Part shown: positions 52,396 to 64,000 of the stretch, piece after piece
Layout: the number at the start of each line of letters is the position of its first letter
Position numbering within the stretch: position 1 is the stretch's first letter
Assembly: GCF_018320785.1 (NCBI RefSeq)
Contig: NC_054881.1
Coordinates: 20,770,275 to 20,834,274 of the forward strand
Reading direction: 5' to 3'
Length of the DNA stretch: 64,000 bases
Origin: Cheilinus undulatus
Taxonomy: Eukaryota > Chordata > Actinopteri > Labriformes > Labridae
Position numbers and translations under genes: made by a program
The notes under the pieces: model-generated
Told to the model about the DNA's origin: nothing
The model's database searches: none
Seen by the model: only the letters and a program-made list of their open reading frames with translations

Positions 52396-53229
52396 CAAGG
52401 AAAAAGGGAGATGACAAGGAACCAGGAGTGTCAGACAGGAAGATATCCTTGAATTTCTTTAACTTTCTTCACACAACAAAGCTTTTTGCCTTGTCTTAAA
52501 ACTGAGATAGTTGTGCATTAAGTCCCTGTTTGAAATCATGCACCCTTCCTTTTGTCATCAAGCTTTGGTTTGTTATTGTGCCTCCAAATAGGGTTAAACA
52601 GTTATATTTGTTTATCGAATTAGCTGGTGCAAGATTTAGAAGTTGGTTAAACTAATTCCTTTAATTTTTTATAAACACTGGCTCGACATCCTGGTCTATA
52701 ATGCTCTTTTAAATGTCCTCCTGCCGCTATAAGCCGCTGTAGCTTCAGTTGATGGCCATTGCCTTCCTGTCTGAGCTTTCCCCTGGCACTTCACTGGATG
52801 TAAATATGAGAAGCTTAGCAGTTAGCATGTCATTGGAACAGAGCAGTATGACAGTCTTTTAAGTGATAAATGGAAATAAAGTGGTATGTAGGCTGTCAAG
52901 GGTTGAACTCAAGTGTAACTATCTACTCAAATGAAGTGAAAAGACACCATATATCAAAGCACAATATAAATCTGCAAAGAGGAACGAAAGCTGCAAAACT
53001 AGCTGCTAATGTTAGCCACACCGTGCAGAGTATATCAGGCTCACATCACACCTGCTTGCAGACTGACCTTGTGATTAATTTTACTGTTTAAGTATTTTCA
53101 TCTCTGTCGACTAGTCAGTTAGACACAATGTAAACAGGCATTTTGCTGAATAGGGAAATAGACACCTGAGAACATCTGTATCTCCAAACACCAAGGTCAG
53201 AGGCATTATGTTTTTGGACGTCTTTCCAT

Positions 53230-53650
53230 CAGGCCTAATCTTGTAAACTCAATACCTCAAAAATGCTTTGATAGATTTTTGTTGCTTTGCATAGATGTTA
53301 ACCTTGACCTAAGGATAATATAAGAAATTTTGGAGTTTATAGGTCACAGGTTAAAGGTCAGTGGGCCTCATGTTCACATCTTGCTTTCCAGGGCATTCTT
53401 GTGAAGATATGTTCAGAACGCTTTGAGAGATTATCTTCAAATTTTACACTTATGTTCATCTTGACTTAAGGATGACCTGATTTTATTTTGGAGGTCATAG
53501 GTAAAAGGTCAAGGTCAGGGGTCTCATACATACCCTTACTTGTGAATGTGATAGCTCAAGAACATTTTGGGGGACTTTGCCAATGCTCAGGTAAGAATGA
53601 ACTGACTTGATTTTGTAGGTCAAAGGTGAAGGCCATTAGGCCTCATGGCT
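53230..53650. repeat. Three-copy tandem repeat, roughly 145-bp unit, with AGGTCA words
   Basis: Three diverged units each run: cttgtgaa-type start, ctcaa.aacgctttgag-type, then cttgac.taaggat, then aggtcataggt.aaaggtca, then gcctcat. The middle unit contains TCAAGGTCA (about 53506). Confidence 0.55.
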
Positions 53651-54739
53651 TGTCCTTGCCATAACATTTGCAAACAGAAACCACCCCTGTCCTTCTTCTA
53701 GATCTACCACTGTGCTTTCATTGTCTGGCAAATGGAAACTTGTGGAGGCATGTGACCACCAAGTGATTGTTTTAGTTTGTTAATTTGAGTTATTAGAATA
53801 TTATTTTTGACCAGAGATAGGGGCAGCTATTTCAATAGTCGAAGCTGCTGTGTACTGCATGGTAAAATGACTGTTTGCCAGTGAAGTCTGGTTGCACTGT
53901 ACACATTTGTTTCATGGTATTTAAAAATTTGTTATAGGTTATGGGTATGTCTCATGTATGCAGATGACCCAGGTTCAAGTTCGGCCCGAGGCTTCCCATT
54001 CTCTTGCCACTGTTTCTGAGGCTATCCACGTTTCTAACCCTATAACAAAGGCATATAAAGTTCAAAATTACATCTTTGAATATCTTATTCTATAGCAAAT
54101 GGTCTTTCTTTGTGGGGCATTTGCATTCTGTAGAGTTGTCAGACATTTTAACTGCAATCTGAGCCTTTCACCCACTTAGATTTGATGCATTTCCTCCAAA
54201 GTGTTATGTTACAGCCATTAAAGCCTGTTTTCTGCTGTTAATTTTGGCAGTCTAATGCAGACAATTCTAGACTTTGCAAATTTTTTTTATCATTGAGACT
54301 AAAAAAAATATGTAAAAATAGGGCCTATGTAAAAAAGGAGGTGCTGCACAAGGAGAGCAACAGCAATATCCCTGCACTCAGAGTCTGATCTGATCTAGAG
54401 TCGCTGTGCTCGTAGAAGCAGCACGTCTAAAGACTCCTAATGTAGTTTGCAAACATTCCGCGTTGTAGCCCTGCAGCTCTCTGTTTCTGAGTCTACCATC
54501 GTCTCATACACTGTGTGTATCTGGGAGTCAAAGATGTGTCCAGACCCCCTATGATAAGTGCTTTTATAGACTCATAAGCTGAATCATACGTAAAAATATG
54601 TTGAATGTGAAACCAAAGGGAGAGGATCCATGTGAACAGTCTCATATCAGAAGAATGACTCATCATAGAGAGAGTGTGTGTGTTGGGTGTATTTGTTTTT
54701 CATGTGTTAAAACATAAATGTGTGGATTGAAATTCCCCT

Positions 54740-54905
54740 CTATAGTTCTTGGTCTGTATTCATAAAAAGAATTTTAACTATCCAAGAATAGATATAGAGC
54801 ATTTCACTGTGTTGGCCAATCTGAAATGTACACGTGATCATGTAACGTGAATCTTAGATTAATGCTCTTATTCTTAGCAGCTTTGTGAATACAGCCCCTG
54901 GTCTA
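54740..54905. mobile_element. Small MITE
   Basis: About 165 bp with imperfect inverted ends, left ttggtctgtattcataaa and right tttgtgaatacagcccctgg. No coding capacity. Confidence 0.45.
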
Positions 54906-55864
54906 TAGAGCTTTATGAATGGATGTTTAGGCTAATGTGGTTATTTTGCTTTAAGGAAACAGTGTCGTGTAACTGTGTGAGTGTGCAAATAAAAGAAGAA
55001 GAGACAGACATTGTACTGTTTATTGGACAAACACTGCTTCAAACTGTCAGGAAGAAGAGTATATTTGTGTTTAAGTGTATGCTCAGGCTTGTTCTCATTT
55101 ACCATAGAGATGTAATAAGTCTTTGAGAGTGTGATATAACAGCATTGGATGGATTGTGAAGCATGAAATGAAAAATAAGAAGACAGTGTGCACAGCTGAT
55201 GGTTTGCAATGAAGATAATCGCTCTCTGGATTAGCAAGTGGGCCATAAACCAAGGACGAACACCAGGGTGAGGAGGCAAAACAAGCTGCATACATTACAT
55301 GCTCTGATGGATACCTTTGATCTGATCTGATGCCAAAATGACATCTGATTCAGACTAGTCTTTATCTGCAAGTGCCTGGACAAAGCTCCACAGTCAGCAC
55401 TCACTCATTATAACAAATCTAACCAAACAACTGGCATAGCAACAAGATGAAAACAAAGACAAACTAAAAATAGAACTAATAAAATATACTTTTGATCTGT
55501 AGTGAAACAAGCACTGCATCCCTTCTGCCCCTTAGTGGTCTAAAAACTTTGAAAGAAACTGAAATGCTACCCATTTCCAGTTCTTCTAGTTGCAAAATAA
55601 CCCCAAATCCTGAAAGCAGTAGTTATTAATACTCTTTAGGTCCTCTGAATTAGTACAATTCTAAATAATTGGTACTCAACCTTTAATAAGAGTAACATTT
55701 ATACACCTCCTGTTAAGGCCATTGATACCTTTAGACTCTAAAGCCTACAAAAACCCTTCAAATCCTGAAAGATAAGTAAAAAATTTATTAAGTTTTCCCA
55801 TTTCTATCTTTTAATTTTTCTATATGTATAGTTATCTGTAATTTCATAACCATTTTAACAAATC

Positions 55865-56095
55865 CCATTCATGAATCCATGGGAGTCAACCCCAGCTGAA
55901 CAGTAAATCACAGGGCTTCCATGAACAAACAGCCACAATCACACTCACACCTATGGGCAATTTAGAGTTAACAATTAGCCTCACAAGCAACAGAGACCCC
56001 ATACGTGCAAACATGCAGCCTCTATACAGGCCCCTTTCCGACCGGGTTTCAAATCAAGAACCTTCTTGGTGTGTGACAACACTGACTACCAAGCC
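55865..56095 (-). repeat. SINE (GTGTGGAGTTTGCATG-type), reverse
   Basis: Reverse complement of the 39730-40030 family: cacctatgggcaatttagag, gtgcaaacatgcagcc, and a tRNA-derived head remnant cgggtttcaaatcaagaacc ttcttg at the right. Confidence 0.6.
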
Positions 56096-56929
56096 ATTTT
56101 ACTTCCTTCCATTCATTCCTCTTTGGCTCATGTACTTCTCTGCTTCTAAATATCATTTGAATGCTTTTCTTTGCTTATGTAAAGCACTTTTTTTGTGTGA
56201 AATTTGCTGAATAAATAGAACCACCTTGCAGTACCTGCAGGCCAAGGACAAGTCCTCAAATAGCCTGAGTGAAATACTCTCATCTTCAAGCCTCTGGAAA
56301 TCTCTTTATATCCTGCAAATAAGTAAATTAAGCACCTCTTTGGGCCTCTTAAATCTTTTAACAATGGAGCTAATCTAAAATTTTGCAACCTATTAAAGAT
56401 CAGGAGTAGGAATTTAAATATAACTTGCAATACAGTTTAAAAAAGAGAACATAAATATGGATAATTTAAATCAATTTGACAAAACAAGGGTATATAGGGC
56501 AATACTTCTTGCGGTTTTTAACCACTTTTCTTTGGAGGCAACGTTAACATTACAAGGCACGCATTTGTAGAGTCACAAAGCAGGTTTTAAAGGAAGAATA
56601 AGAAGAAAATATAACTTTGCACATACCTGGTCAAAAATATACAAACAGTGATGGCTCCTTGAGTGTACATTGTAACTCCACAAATACTTTCTTAGTAATG
56701 TTTCTAAAGGCTCTGATAAATTCCTGTAATTGCTTAATGAGTGGCAAATTAAGAGGTTTATTTTGCATCATATGTAATGGTTGCAAAGGGTTTTTGGTGG
56801 GCCCCAATACTTGCCGGATGCACTGTAATTGACTGAACGGCACTTAATGACGACATTCATAACACTGATAAATCCTCCTACATGTGAATGACAGGTGTCA
56901 TGTCAGTCTTTTGCATACTGCTTCAAATA

Positions 56930-57325
56930 AAGTGTTGACCAATGAAACTAAAATAAAAACTGACTAAAACTTCACCACAGATGTACAAAACTTACTAGCT
57001 AACTGACTTCACACCATGGTTGTTTAAGGTCTAACGTAAGTCGCATTTAAATATTCAATCTAAATAAAAAAGAGGAGTGAGGAGTGGCCTATTTGATTGA
57101 TTAAAACTTTAAAATTAGACAATGTTTAGTTATTTAACCCTTTTGGGTCTCACACCTGATAAGTATCCCATATTACTAAAAATCTAAACTAACACTAAAA
57201 CTCAATTTAATCAAAGCATTTTGCAAAATAAAAACTAAACTTTTAAACCAGCATTCAAAACTAGCAGAAACTGACAAAAAAAATCATAAAGATAAAAACT
57301 ACTATAAACACCTTGGAGATGCCTA
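56930..57325. repeat. actaaaact-rich dispersed repeat
   Basis: Loose copies of aaactaaaataaaaactgac and related words at both ends, similar to the nested repeat at 45020-45365. Boundaries are uncertain. Confidence 0.35.
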
Positions 57326-57480
57326 GGCCACCTGTAAATTGAGTGTATTGTAACTACTTCCCCTATCATAAATAATGGGAAATTTTGATTCTACCATCAA
57401 TTAAAAAGCCCTTAAAGCAAAATTTTCTTTCATAAGAATTAAATTATGTAAACAAAAATGTGAAGAGGAGTTTACAGTCG

Positions 57481-57795
57481 GCATTGCTTCACTTTTACAG
57501 TCTTATTAACCCTTAGGGACTTTTTAGGCTAATTAGAGCACGCCCACGTGCACCACATGGTCTTTGCTCAACATCAACATTGGCTGAGGAGAGAATAACT
57601 TAAAAAGGTCTGAAGAAGTTACACCGGCAGTTTACTACAGCTGTCTGAGCCGCTCAGCCCCTCCTCACCTGTCGAGCTGAAACTAAAGTCACTGTGGTTA
57701 CTTCGTGTTTGAGCAGTAAACTCAACTAAAGCGGTTTAAACTGTGAGAGCAGCTGTGAGTTTCTGAACGGCTAGCTTGTTAGCTAAGAGGGGAAA
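57481..57795 (+). promoter_or_regulatory. mat2a: Promoter and 5' UTR region of mat2a-type gene
   Basis: A G/C-richer patch with a perfect E-box CACGTG in cgcccacgtgcacc (about 57547-57552) and a weak TATA-like acttaaaaag near 57598 precedes the start codon by about 200 bp. The start site is not proven. Confidence 0.45.
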
Positions 57796-60700
57796 ATGAA
57801 CGGCCAGCTGAACGGCTTCCACAGCAACTCGCTTATTGATGAAGACTGCTTCCTATTCACTTCTGAATCAGTCGGGGAAGGACACCCTGGTAAGTTTTAA
57901 CAAGCCTTTCTGAAAGGTATATCAACCTTTGATAATAATAATTAGCCTGGTAGCATCCCGTTAGCCTATCAACAAGGTCATGTGGCGTTAGTGTTAGCTC
58001 AGCGTGTTGTTGTACTGTGTCAGCTGGTCTCTGTCCACCCCATTCATCCTCTTTGGACCTCTGTCAACACAGCCAATAAGCGTGTCCACACCGTTTACCA
58101 GTGGCCTAGTCATACTTTATCAAACCCCTATCATGTGAAGGAATAATTTCATGTATTTGGCTTAAATTACTTGGGCATTAAGAGGAAAGTTGCTGCTGCA
58201 TGCTAACAACACGGCAGCTAGCTATCTGAGCTAACACACGTTAGCTCGGACTGTGTGTGCCTGTCAATCACCCTAAGCGCTATATGGGTTGCATTCCTGT
58301 ATTTTTACGTCTTTGTCTACACAAGCCAATAGAACGGGCAAAACGTCTGCTAGGTTTGTTTATTTGTTATTGTGTCACTTTATTGCGAAATCGGACCGGA
58401 TTACTAGCTATGCCATGCGGCATTGCATCATTACAGTATCCTATAACTGTCCATGCTAACTGTATGTGACATGTGCTCAGCAGCTACACAAGAAGTGGGT
58501 TTTTTTGTTGTCTGATTGGCAAAAGAAAAGCCAAAATTTCTTCAAAGAAATGCATAAGCTTGTTTAAAGTGTCTTCTTAATGTGAAGATTACTTTAATAG
58601 AAATTTGCCCATCATCTGTGATTGAACTACCATGTCTTAATAAACCAGGACAGTTTTGTCAAGCAATCAAGCATTAATGCACATTTATTTAAGTTAAGAT
58701 GTCCCATCTTTTTTGAAGCCTTTCTAAGGTATTTTTTAGACATTCAAGAAATGTATAGAACAGTTTGCTCATTGCAGCGTGTTAAAACTCAAAGCAGAGC
58801 AACTCTAGCCCTATTAGAAAAACCTGTCCTCTTCAGGACCGCTTAATTAAAACTGAATACTATTTCAGTGACAAATGTTGATTTAAACTGATTTGCTTTA
58901 GGAAGCTGCTTTAGTTTTATGTGTATACAACCTCAGGTTGATCATACATCTACAATAACTAATTTAAATTGAGTCCTTATCATATAATATACTGCAGTTT
59001 TCAATTTAACATTAGGGCAGTGGGTGCCACTCCATTGCAACAGATAATAGGCTTACCAGTAGTCCTAAATATAGGTACTGCAGGGGCCGCAGCTCAGCTG
59101 TGGGTGTAATGTAGTCACATCCACATGCTTTATAGTTGCAGGGTACTGTGGAATTACCTACATAGATCTTTCTGCATAGATAGTTTGCCTTTACCCATCT
59201 ACAGAGAGCTAACCAAGCCTGCATTCACACCACAAGCCTTCCTGCTCAGTGTGAACATTTTGCTTGGATCTGATTGTTTTTGGGTTTTTTTTGGCTCATC
59301 TGTTTATCAAGCTTTAAAGAAATGTGGGCTTTGTCAGACTTGTCCACTGACTTCAGTGGCTTTACAAATGAAAGTAGCTCAGATCTGATTTCAGTTTGAC
59401 TTGTGCTTTTCAAGCAGTCAAAAAAATAAAATCAGATTTAGGTCTTGCATTGCTGTGTAATGCAACCTAGATATCTTAAATGCATCTGAGCGGCTTCAGC
59501 CATCTTTGGTATGCTGCCACACCAGTTTTTATTCATGTGTGAGGGGAATAATCGCCATTCACATGACTAGGTGAGAGAAATTTAGACCACACTGTGAGTG
59601 AGGTTGATGCATCGCATACATGTTCAAATTCTTAACAATATAGTGTAACAACATGTGGCACGAAATTCCACGTCTTTTTTTATTTAGTGTGTTTGTTATT
59701 TGTAAACACTGAAAAAATATTTTATGTTTCTCCTTAGATAAGATTTGTGACCAAATCAGTGATGCTGTGTTGGACGCTCACCTCAGACAAGACCCCGATG
59801 CCAAAGTAGCATGTGGTAAGTCTTTAAACGGTGAAACAGGTTGACTTAGAGCCTGTCATTTCCTGACTGTAATCTGTTGAAACATGCAAGTACAACCTGG
59901 GGCAAGTTACAAAATACTGGTAAGGCCCATGTTACTAAACACGTTTTATAATTTCCCTATTCAGGAGTGTTTTCTGTAGTGTTATATGGTTCCTGTGATG
60001 TAAGACATCATATAAACAAGATTTTTTTGCACATTAGAATAGGGTTTTCTGGTTTCATGTAGAAACACCAGTTTGTCTATAGCCTCAGGTGCTAAAAGGT
60101 TGAACTAGCAGTTCTTTAAAGGACTGGATATTTAATTTTCAATTGAGTTGCATGATATATATTTGCTTTTGAAGCTTACCCAAACCTCTGGCTGTTTACG
60201 AAAGCAGACCTGCTCATCAGCTTTAGCTTTTTTTGTTTTTCCAAAAATTAATGTCAAAGGAAGAGTTTGCTGTTTCCCCATGACAGTGTTTTAAACTAAC
60301 AATAGCTGACAAATATTATCTCACTAACAAAGCCCTGACATTTCAAAACTTCACATAGAACAAGTGGCATGAACACATCTATACACATCAGTTTGCATTT
60401 TGAGCCATCATTGATCACAGCAGGGGAAAAGACAATCTTTCTCAGATTGATGAATTAAAAACATTATCTCTTCTCAAAAGGGGATGGGACTTGTAATGTA
60501 CTGCATCTAGGGTCAGTTTTATATTTCTGGTAGAAAATAAAGCATACTTGGGTTTCTTGTTTGTTGTTAAAGCAGATTTTTTAGGAATGGCAAGCGTTTG
60601 ACAGTTCTCTTAAACTCATAACAAACTAATAATATGTTTATTTAATTCAGACTGTGGTCATAGTAAACCTTTAGCTTAAAGTATATTGAGGTTAACATTT

Positions 60701-63538
60701 CACTGTTAATTTTTTATTGTTTACTGAAACTCTGACATAAAGACAGACAACACTCATCAGTCTAACTGTAGGTGTAAACAATGTTCCCATAAGTTACTGA
60801 AAACTGCTGCAGTACATCAGCCAGAGTCCTACATTTCCTTCCACCTCTCTGTTTTTAATGACCCACTCTGTAGTTCTCAGTCTGACTCTCATCCCTCACT
60901 CTTCTTGTCTTTGACTCAGAGACTGTTGCCAAGACGGGGATGATCCTGCTGGCGGGGGAGATCACCTCACGGGCCAACGTGGACTACCAGAAGATTGTCA
61001 GGGACACAATCAAACACATCGGCTATGACGACTCCTCCAAAGGTACAGTGATTATCGCCCACCCTCAACTAGTGATGTACCTGGGTATCCACTTTCATAT
61101 CCAATTACATGCAAATTTTATTAAGACTTAATTGACTGTCTAAAGTTAAGAAAACACTCCATGAACAGTCAAAATAGAGCATTACTTTAAACAGGATCAC
61201 AGCAACATTATCTGGCTGATATAGCTAATGCTAGCAGTGCTAGCACTACCCTCCTTAAGTCCTCCTTGTAGGTTAACATTCACTTTCCTTTGCTGAATTT
61301 TGTCACTCTGTGCTTTGGTTGTATGTGAGTATAACCTGATGCAGCCTTCCTATGACTTAATCTCTATTTTCTACATCAATATGGTACTAAACCACACCGT
61401 CCCTACAAGACGCTATCGTTGCCATCAGTTCAGAGTTGTTTACATTGGATTAAGGGGCATTGTTCCATCAAGACAGTAGCCATTAAGCTCAGCTTCATGG
61501 GCAACTAGTGGCAGGCAGATCCATCATTATCAGTAGAAAAGTTTTCGTTACAACAGAGGAAACAAAAATAAAGAAAATAACATTTTACCTAAAGAAATTG
61601 TCAACATTTACCATTAAGGTAATTGTTCTGTCTGATTCCTACCTTTCTAGTTTATGCTTTCATATCTACAGCAGTGAATGTTTTAGCATTCGTTTTTGCT
61701 AAAATGTTCTGTTTATGAAAACATGTGGGTGATACCCTTGTAACTGACAAGTTTGAGTCTTTCAAGGACACACCTCACTGCAGTCCCACTTTTTACTCCA
61801 CACATTACTGACAGTAATTCTGCTGTTGAGTGACAACAACTGGTGCGCTGCCAAAACACTCACAATTTATCTCGGGCTCCAGAATATTTATTCTGCACGT
61901 ATAATTTGTAGACATAACATGATGTTTGGGGACACAGCTTGTTCAGAACTGCACGTTCTGTACTGAGCGGTTTCAGAAAAGCCATTTTACAGCTTTGAAT
62001 TAAAAACAAACTAAGGGGATTTTTTGTCTTTCCCTCCAGGCTTCGATTATAAGACCTGCAATGTGCTGGTGGCTCTGGAACAGCAGTCGCCTGACATCGC
62101 TCAGGGCGTTCACCTGGATCGAAGAGAAGAGGATGTGGGAGCTGGTGACCAGGTACAAGGCTTTAATATATAATATAATATATATATATATATATATATC
62201 TCCCTGCTGTGGGCCAGGATAAAGATGGGATAACCAGGTTGTGGTATTATTTTCACTTCTATTTATGATGTGATTTGTGAACTCTACTCTTACAGGGTCT
62301 GATGTTTGGATATGCCACTGATGAGACCGAGGAGTGTATGCCCCTCACAATCGTCTTAGCTCACAAGCTCAACGCCAAGATGGCTGAACTCCGCCGTGAC
62401 GGAACGCTGCCTTGGCTCCGACCTGATTCCAAAACACAGGTTAGCTGCACACAAAAAAGATAACCTGGTGATTTATTTGGCCAATTATATTGACAATAAC
62501 AAGTTAGAAGACAGCAAATGCTAATTTAAAGTCTTTGTGGTCCAGAGTCTAACTTTTAGGGGTACAAAACAATTAATATATATTTATTTTTATTAGACAT
62601 TTACTAAAGAAACCATATGGTAAAGAGAGATTATGAGTCCTAATGAATACTTGAATATTTGTCATTATCAATACCTTGAGAATGACCCCCTCTGGCAGTA
62701 CTGTATGTGATATGTCTCTAAGGCTTAAGGTTTTTTTTAACCAAACACCATTAACAATCAAACTTTTACTTATCTCAAGCAACTCTGTTCCTCAAACTGC
62801 TCTGCATGTTTTTGTATAAGCCTTTTTATCCCTGGGGGTAAAAAAAATCTAAAGAAAAACAAAGGTAATCTCTTGCTTCCTATTGACTTTTTTGTATTTA
62901 TCCTTTTTTTTTGTCCCCCCTCAGGTGACTGTTCAGTACAGGCAGGACCGAGGCGCCATGGTGCCGCTGCGAGTCCACACGGTAGTGGTCTCTGTGCAGC
63001 ATGATGAGACAGTGAGTCTGGACGAGATGTGTCACTGTTTGAAGGAGCAGGTGGTAAAAGCTGTGATTCCCAGTGGGTACCTTGATGACGAAACCATATA
63101 CCACCTGCAGCCCAGTGGACGCTTTGTCATTGGAGGACCACAGGTGAGATGAGAACCTGTGATTTTCATGCTCACAGAGTCGCATCAAGAGAATTTGCCA
63201 GACCCAGTTAACATGTTTTCAGTTTAATGACAACATGTTGATTTGGCTCTCATTGTAAATAGTAAAATATTGTTAATAAATCATGCCACATTCTCATGAA
63301 AATTATTTTAGTGTCGCTTCTTAAATGTTCCTAAATTTTAATGTCTTTCTCACAGGGTGATGCTGGTCTGACTGGGCGTAAGATCATCGTCGATACTTAT
63401 GGTGGTTGGGGAGCGCACGGAGGCGGAGCATTTTCAGGAAAGGATTACACAAAGGTGGATCGCTCTGCTGCCTACGCTGCCCGCTGGGTGGCGAAGTCTC
63501 TGGTGAAAGCTGGGCTCTGCAAGCGAGTGTTGGTCCAG
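57796..63538 (+). CDS. mat2a: S-adenosylmethionine synthetase, MAT2A type (5' part, truncated by window)
   Basis: Seven coding exons are visible: 57796-57889, 59738-59815, 60920-61042, 62040-62152, 62296-62439, 62925-63143, 63356-63538. They total 954 nt, or 318 codons, about four fifths of the usual 395 aa. The rest lies beyond the right edge. The enzyme makes S-adenosylmethionine from methionine and ATP. The start MNGQLNGFH, the GEGHPDK substrate segment, GAGDQG (132-137) and the [12 protein letters not shown]-phosphate loop (279-287) are present. At the position of the MAT1A-specific Cys121 the sequence has Gly (IAQGVHLD), as in MAT2A. A few residues depart from the conserved core ([20 protein letters not shown]), so it could be a teleost mat2a-like paralogue. 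It is expected to be cytosolic, with a homo-oligomer or MAT2B partner. Confidence 0.9.
57890..59737 (+). other. mat2a: mat2a intron 1
   Basis: Donor gtaagt, acceptor ctccttag. No recognisable repeat or exon; several gctaac/gttagc words near 58190-58245. Confidence 0.5.
59816..62039 (+). other. mat2a: mat2a introns 2-3
   Basis: Introns 59816-60919 and 61043-62039 flank exon 60920-61042. Both are AT-rich with no repeat or RNA gene that I can support. Confidence 0.5.
62163..62202. repeat. (TA)n microsatellite
   Basis: Run of TA dinucleotides, preceded by ataatataata, in mat2a intron 4. Confidence 0.85.
62440..62924 (+). other. mat2a: mat2a intron 5
   Basis: Donor gttagc, acceptor ccccctcag. 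AT-rich; nothing else recognised. Confidence 0.5.
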
Positions 63539-64000
63539 GTGGGCAGATGAACACACAGTCAGTGCAGATTTTTCCAAAATTTAATTATTTAGCTGTAAAG
63601 ACACAATCACATGCAATTAAGCATACATTTTTGGAAAAGAATTCTAGATTTTCCATCCCCTCTTTTGGTGTTAGACTCCTAGTATGCCAACATCTTCATC
63701 TTCTTGACCATGAAAACAGCTCAGTTTGTCTAGCTGGTCACTTCTTTTGCCCAGTAAGAAATTTCTTATTCGATTCAGCAGGTAGCTATACCAGAATAAA
63801 ACTGATTGGACACAACTGAAAAACATTGGTACCTGATATCTGTTCATGCCTGTTATTGAAAACAGGGCTAATATCTGATGATATCAATGTTAAAGGGATG
63901 CATCAGTACGTCTCTACTTGTAAGTGACTTTAAAAGAGTTTCTTTGAAAATCACATCCCTTATTACTTCTGGGTGCTGCTGATATATCTGCTAAAGGAAT
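63539..64000 (+). other. mat2a: mat2a intron 7 (partial)
   Basis: Begins at donor gtgggc. Contains the second copy of the dispersed repeat (63735-63915). The next exon, expected to start with VSYAIG, is outside the window. Confidence 0.55.
63735..63915. repeat. Dispersed repeat, copy 2
   Basis: Colinear with 7310-7520 in the same orientation, sharing tgcccagtaa, gattcagcag, tgatatctgttcatgcc and gatgca.cagt words. Confidence 0.45.

Larger units (their letters stand above)
51059..57480. other. Intergenic region inpp5j to mat2a-type gene
   Basis: Holds a reverse SINE (51925-52085), a LINE tail (52340-52395), a three-copy tandem repeat (53230-53650), a small MITE (54740-54905), a second-family SINE (55865-56095) and an actaaaact-rich repeat (56930-57325). 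The inpp5j 3' UTR end is not determined. No gene was recognised. Confidence 0.5.

Overview
The window looks like nuclear DNA of a teleost fish, most likely a percomorph, although the species cannot be fixed from the sequence alone. The evidence is spliced genes with GT-AG introns, AT-rich introns and intergenic DNA, CpG-rich promoter patches, and many fish-type DNA transposons (Tc1/mariner, hAT), tRNA-derived SINEs and LINE tails. No prokaryotic feature, CRISPR array, rRNA or tRNA gene was found.

All six protein genes are on the + strand. In order they are: the last coding exon of an oxysterol-binding protein gene (osbp2, 564-706); slc35e4, a two-coding-exon nucleotide-sugar/triose-phosphate-type transporter (4910-11393); a short smoothelin gene (smtn-type, 7 coding exons, 16809-23419); an unrecognised 601-residue coiled-coil gene (27689-29749); inpp5j, a phosphoinositide 5-phosphatase (12 coding exons, 40274-51058); and the first seven coding exons of an S-adenosylmethionine synthetase gene of MAT2A type (57796-63538, running off the right edge). 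For every multi-exon model I joined exons by hand at GT-AG sites, and reading frame and codon phase closed exactly. As I recall the human map, OSBP2, SLC35E4, SMTN and INPP5J cluster at 22q12.2, so the first part is an old syntenic block. The coiled-coil gene and the mat2a-type gene are extra neighbours.

The genes do not form a pathway. They cover sterol/lipid transfer, membrane transport, actin-associated contractile function, phosphoinositide turnover and methyl-donor synthesis.

Between and inside the genes the DNA is dominated by transposon relics. A recurring theme is the non-autonomous hAT-like element whose interior is an expanded minisatellite: 13557-14987 (about 23-bp units), 19926-20992 (about 20-bp units) and 34769-35947 (32-bp units). 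Two of these have perfect 8-bp target duplications and the third has a 10-bp flanking direct repeat. A second copy of the last element lies inverted at about 31870-32895, making a large interrupted palindrome around a dead Tc1 element. Other relics include a 545-bp Tc1-derived MITE with near-perfect termini, a DNA transposon with roughly 180-bp inverted repeats inside an inpp5j intron, and a LINE reverse-transcriptase fragment split by a SINE. No clearly new biological system is evident. The items most worth following up are the coiled-coil gene with its 36/32-residue repeat and basic Trp-Trp/Cys tail, the minisatellite-bearing hAT family, and a perfect 17-bp hairpin with a UCCG loop in the probable slc35e4 3' UTR.
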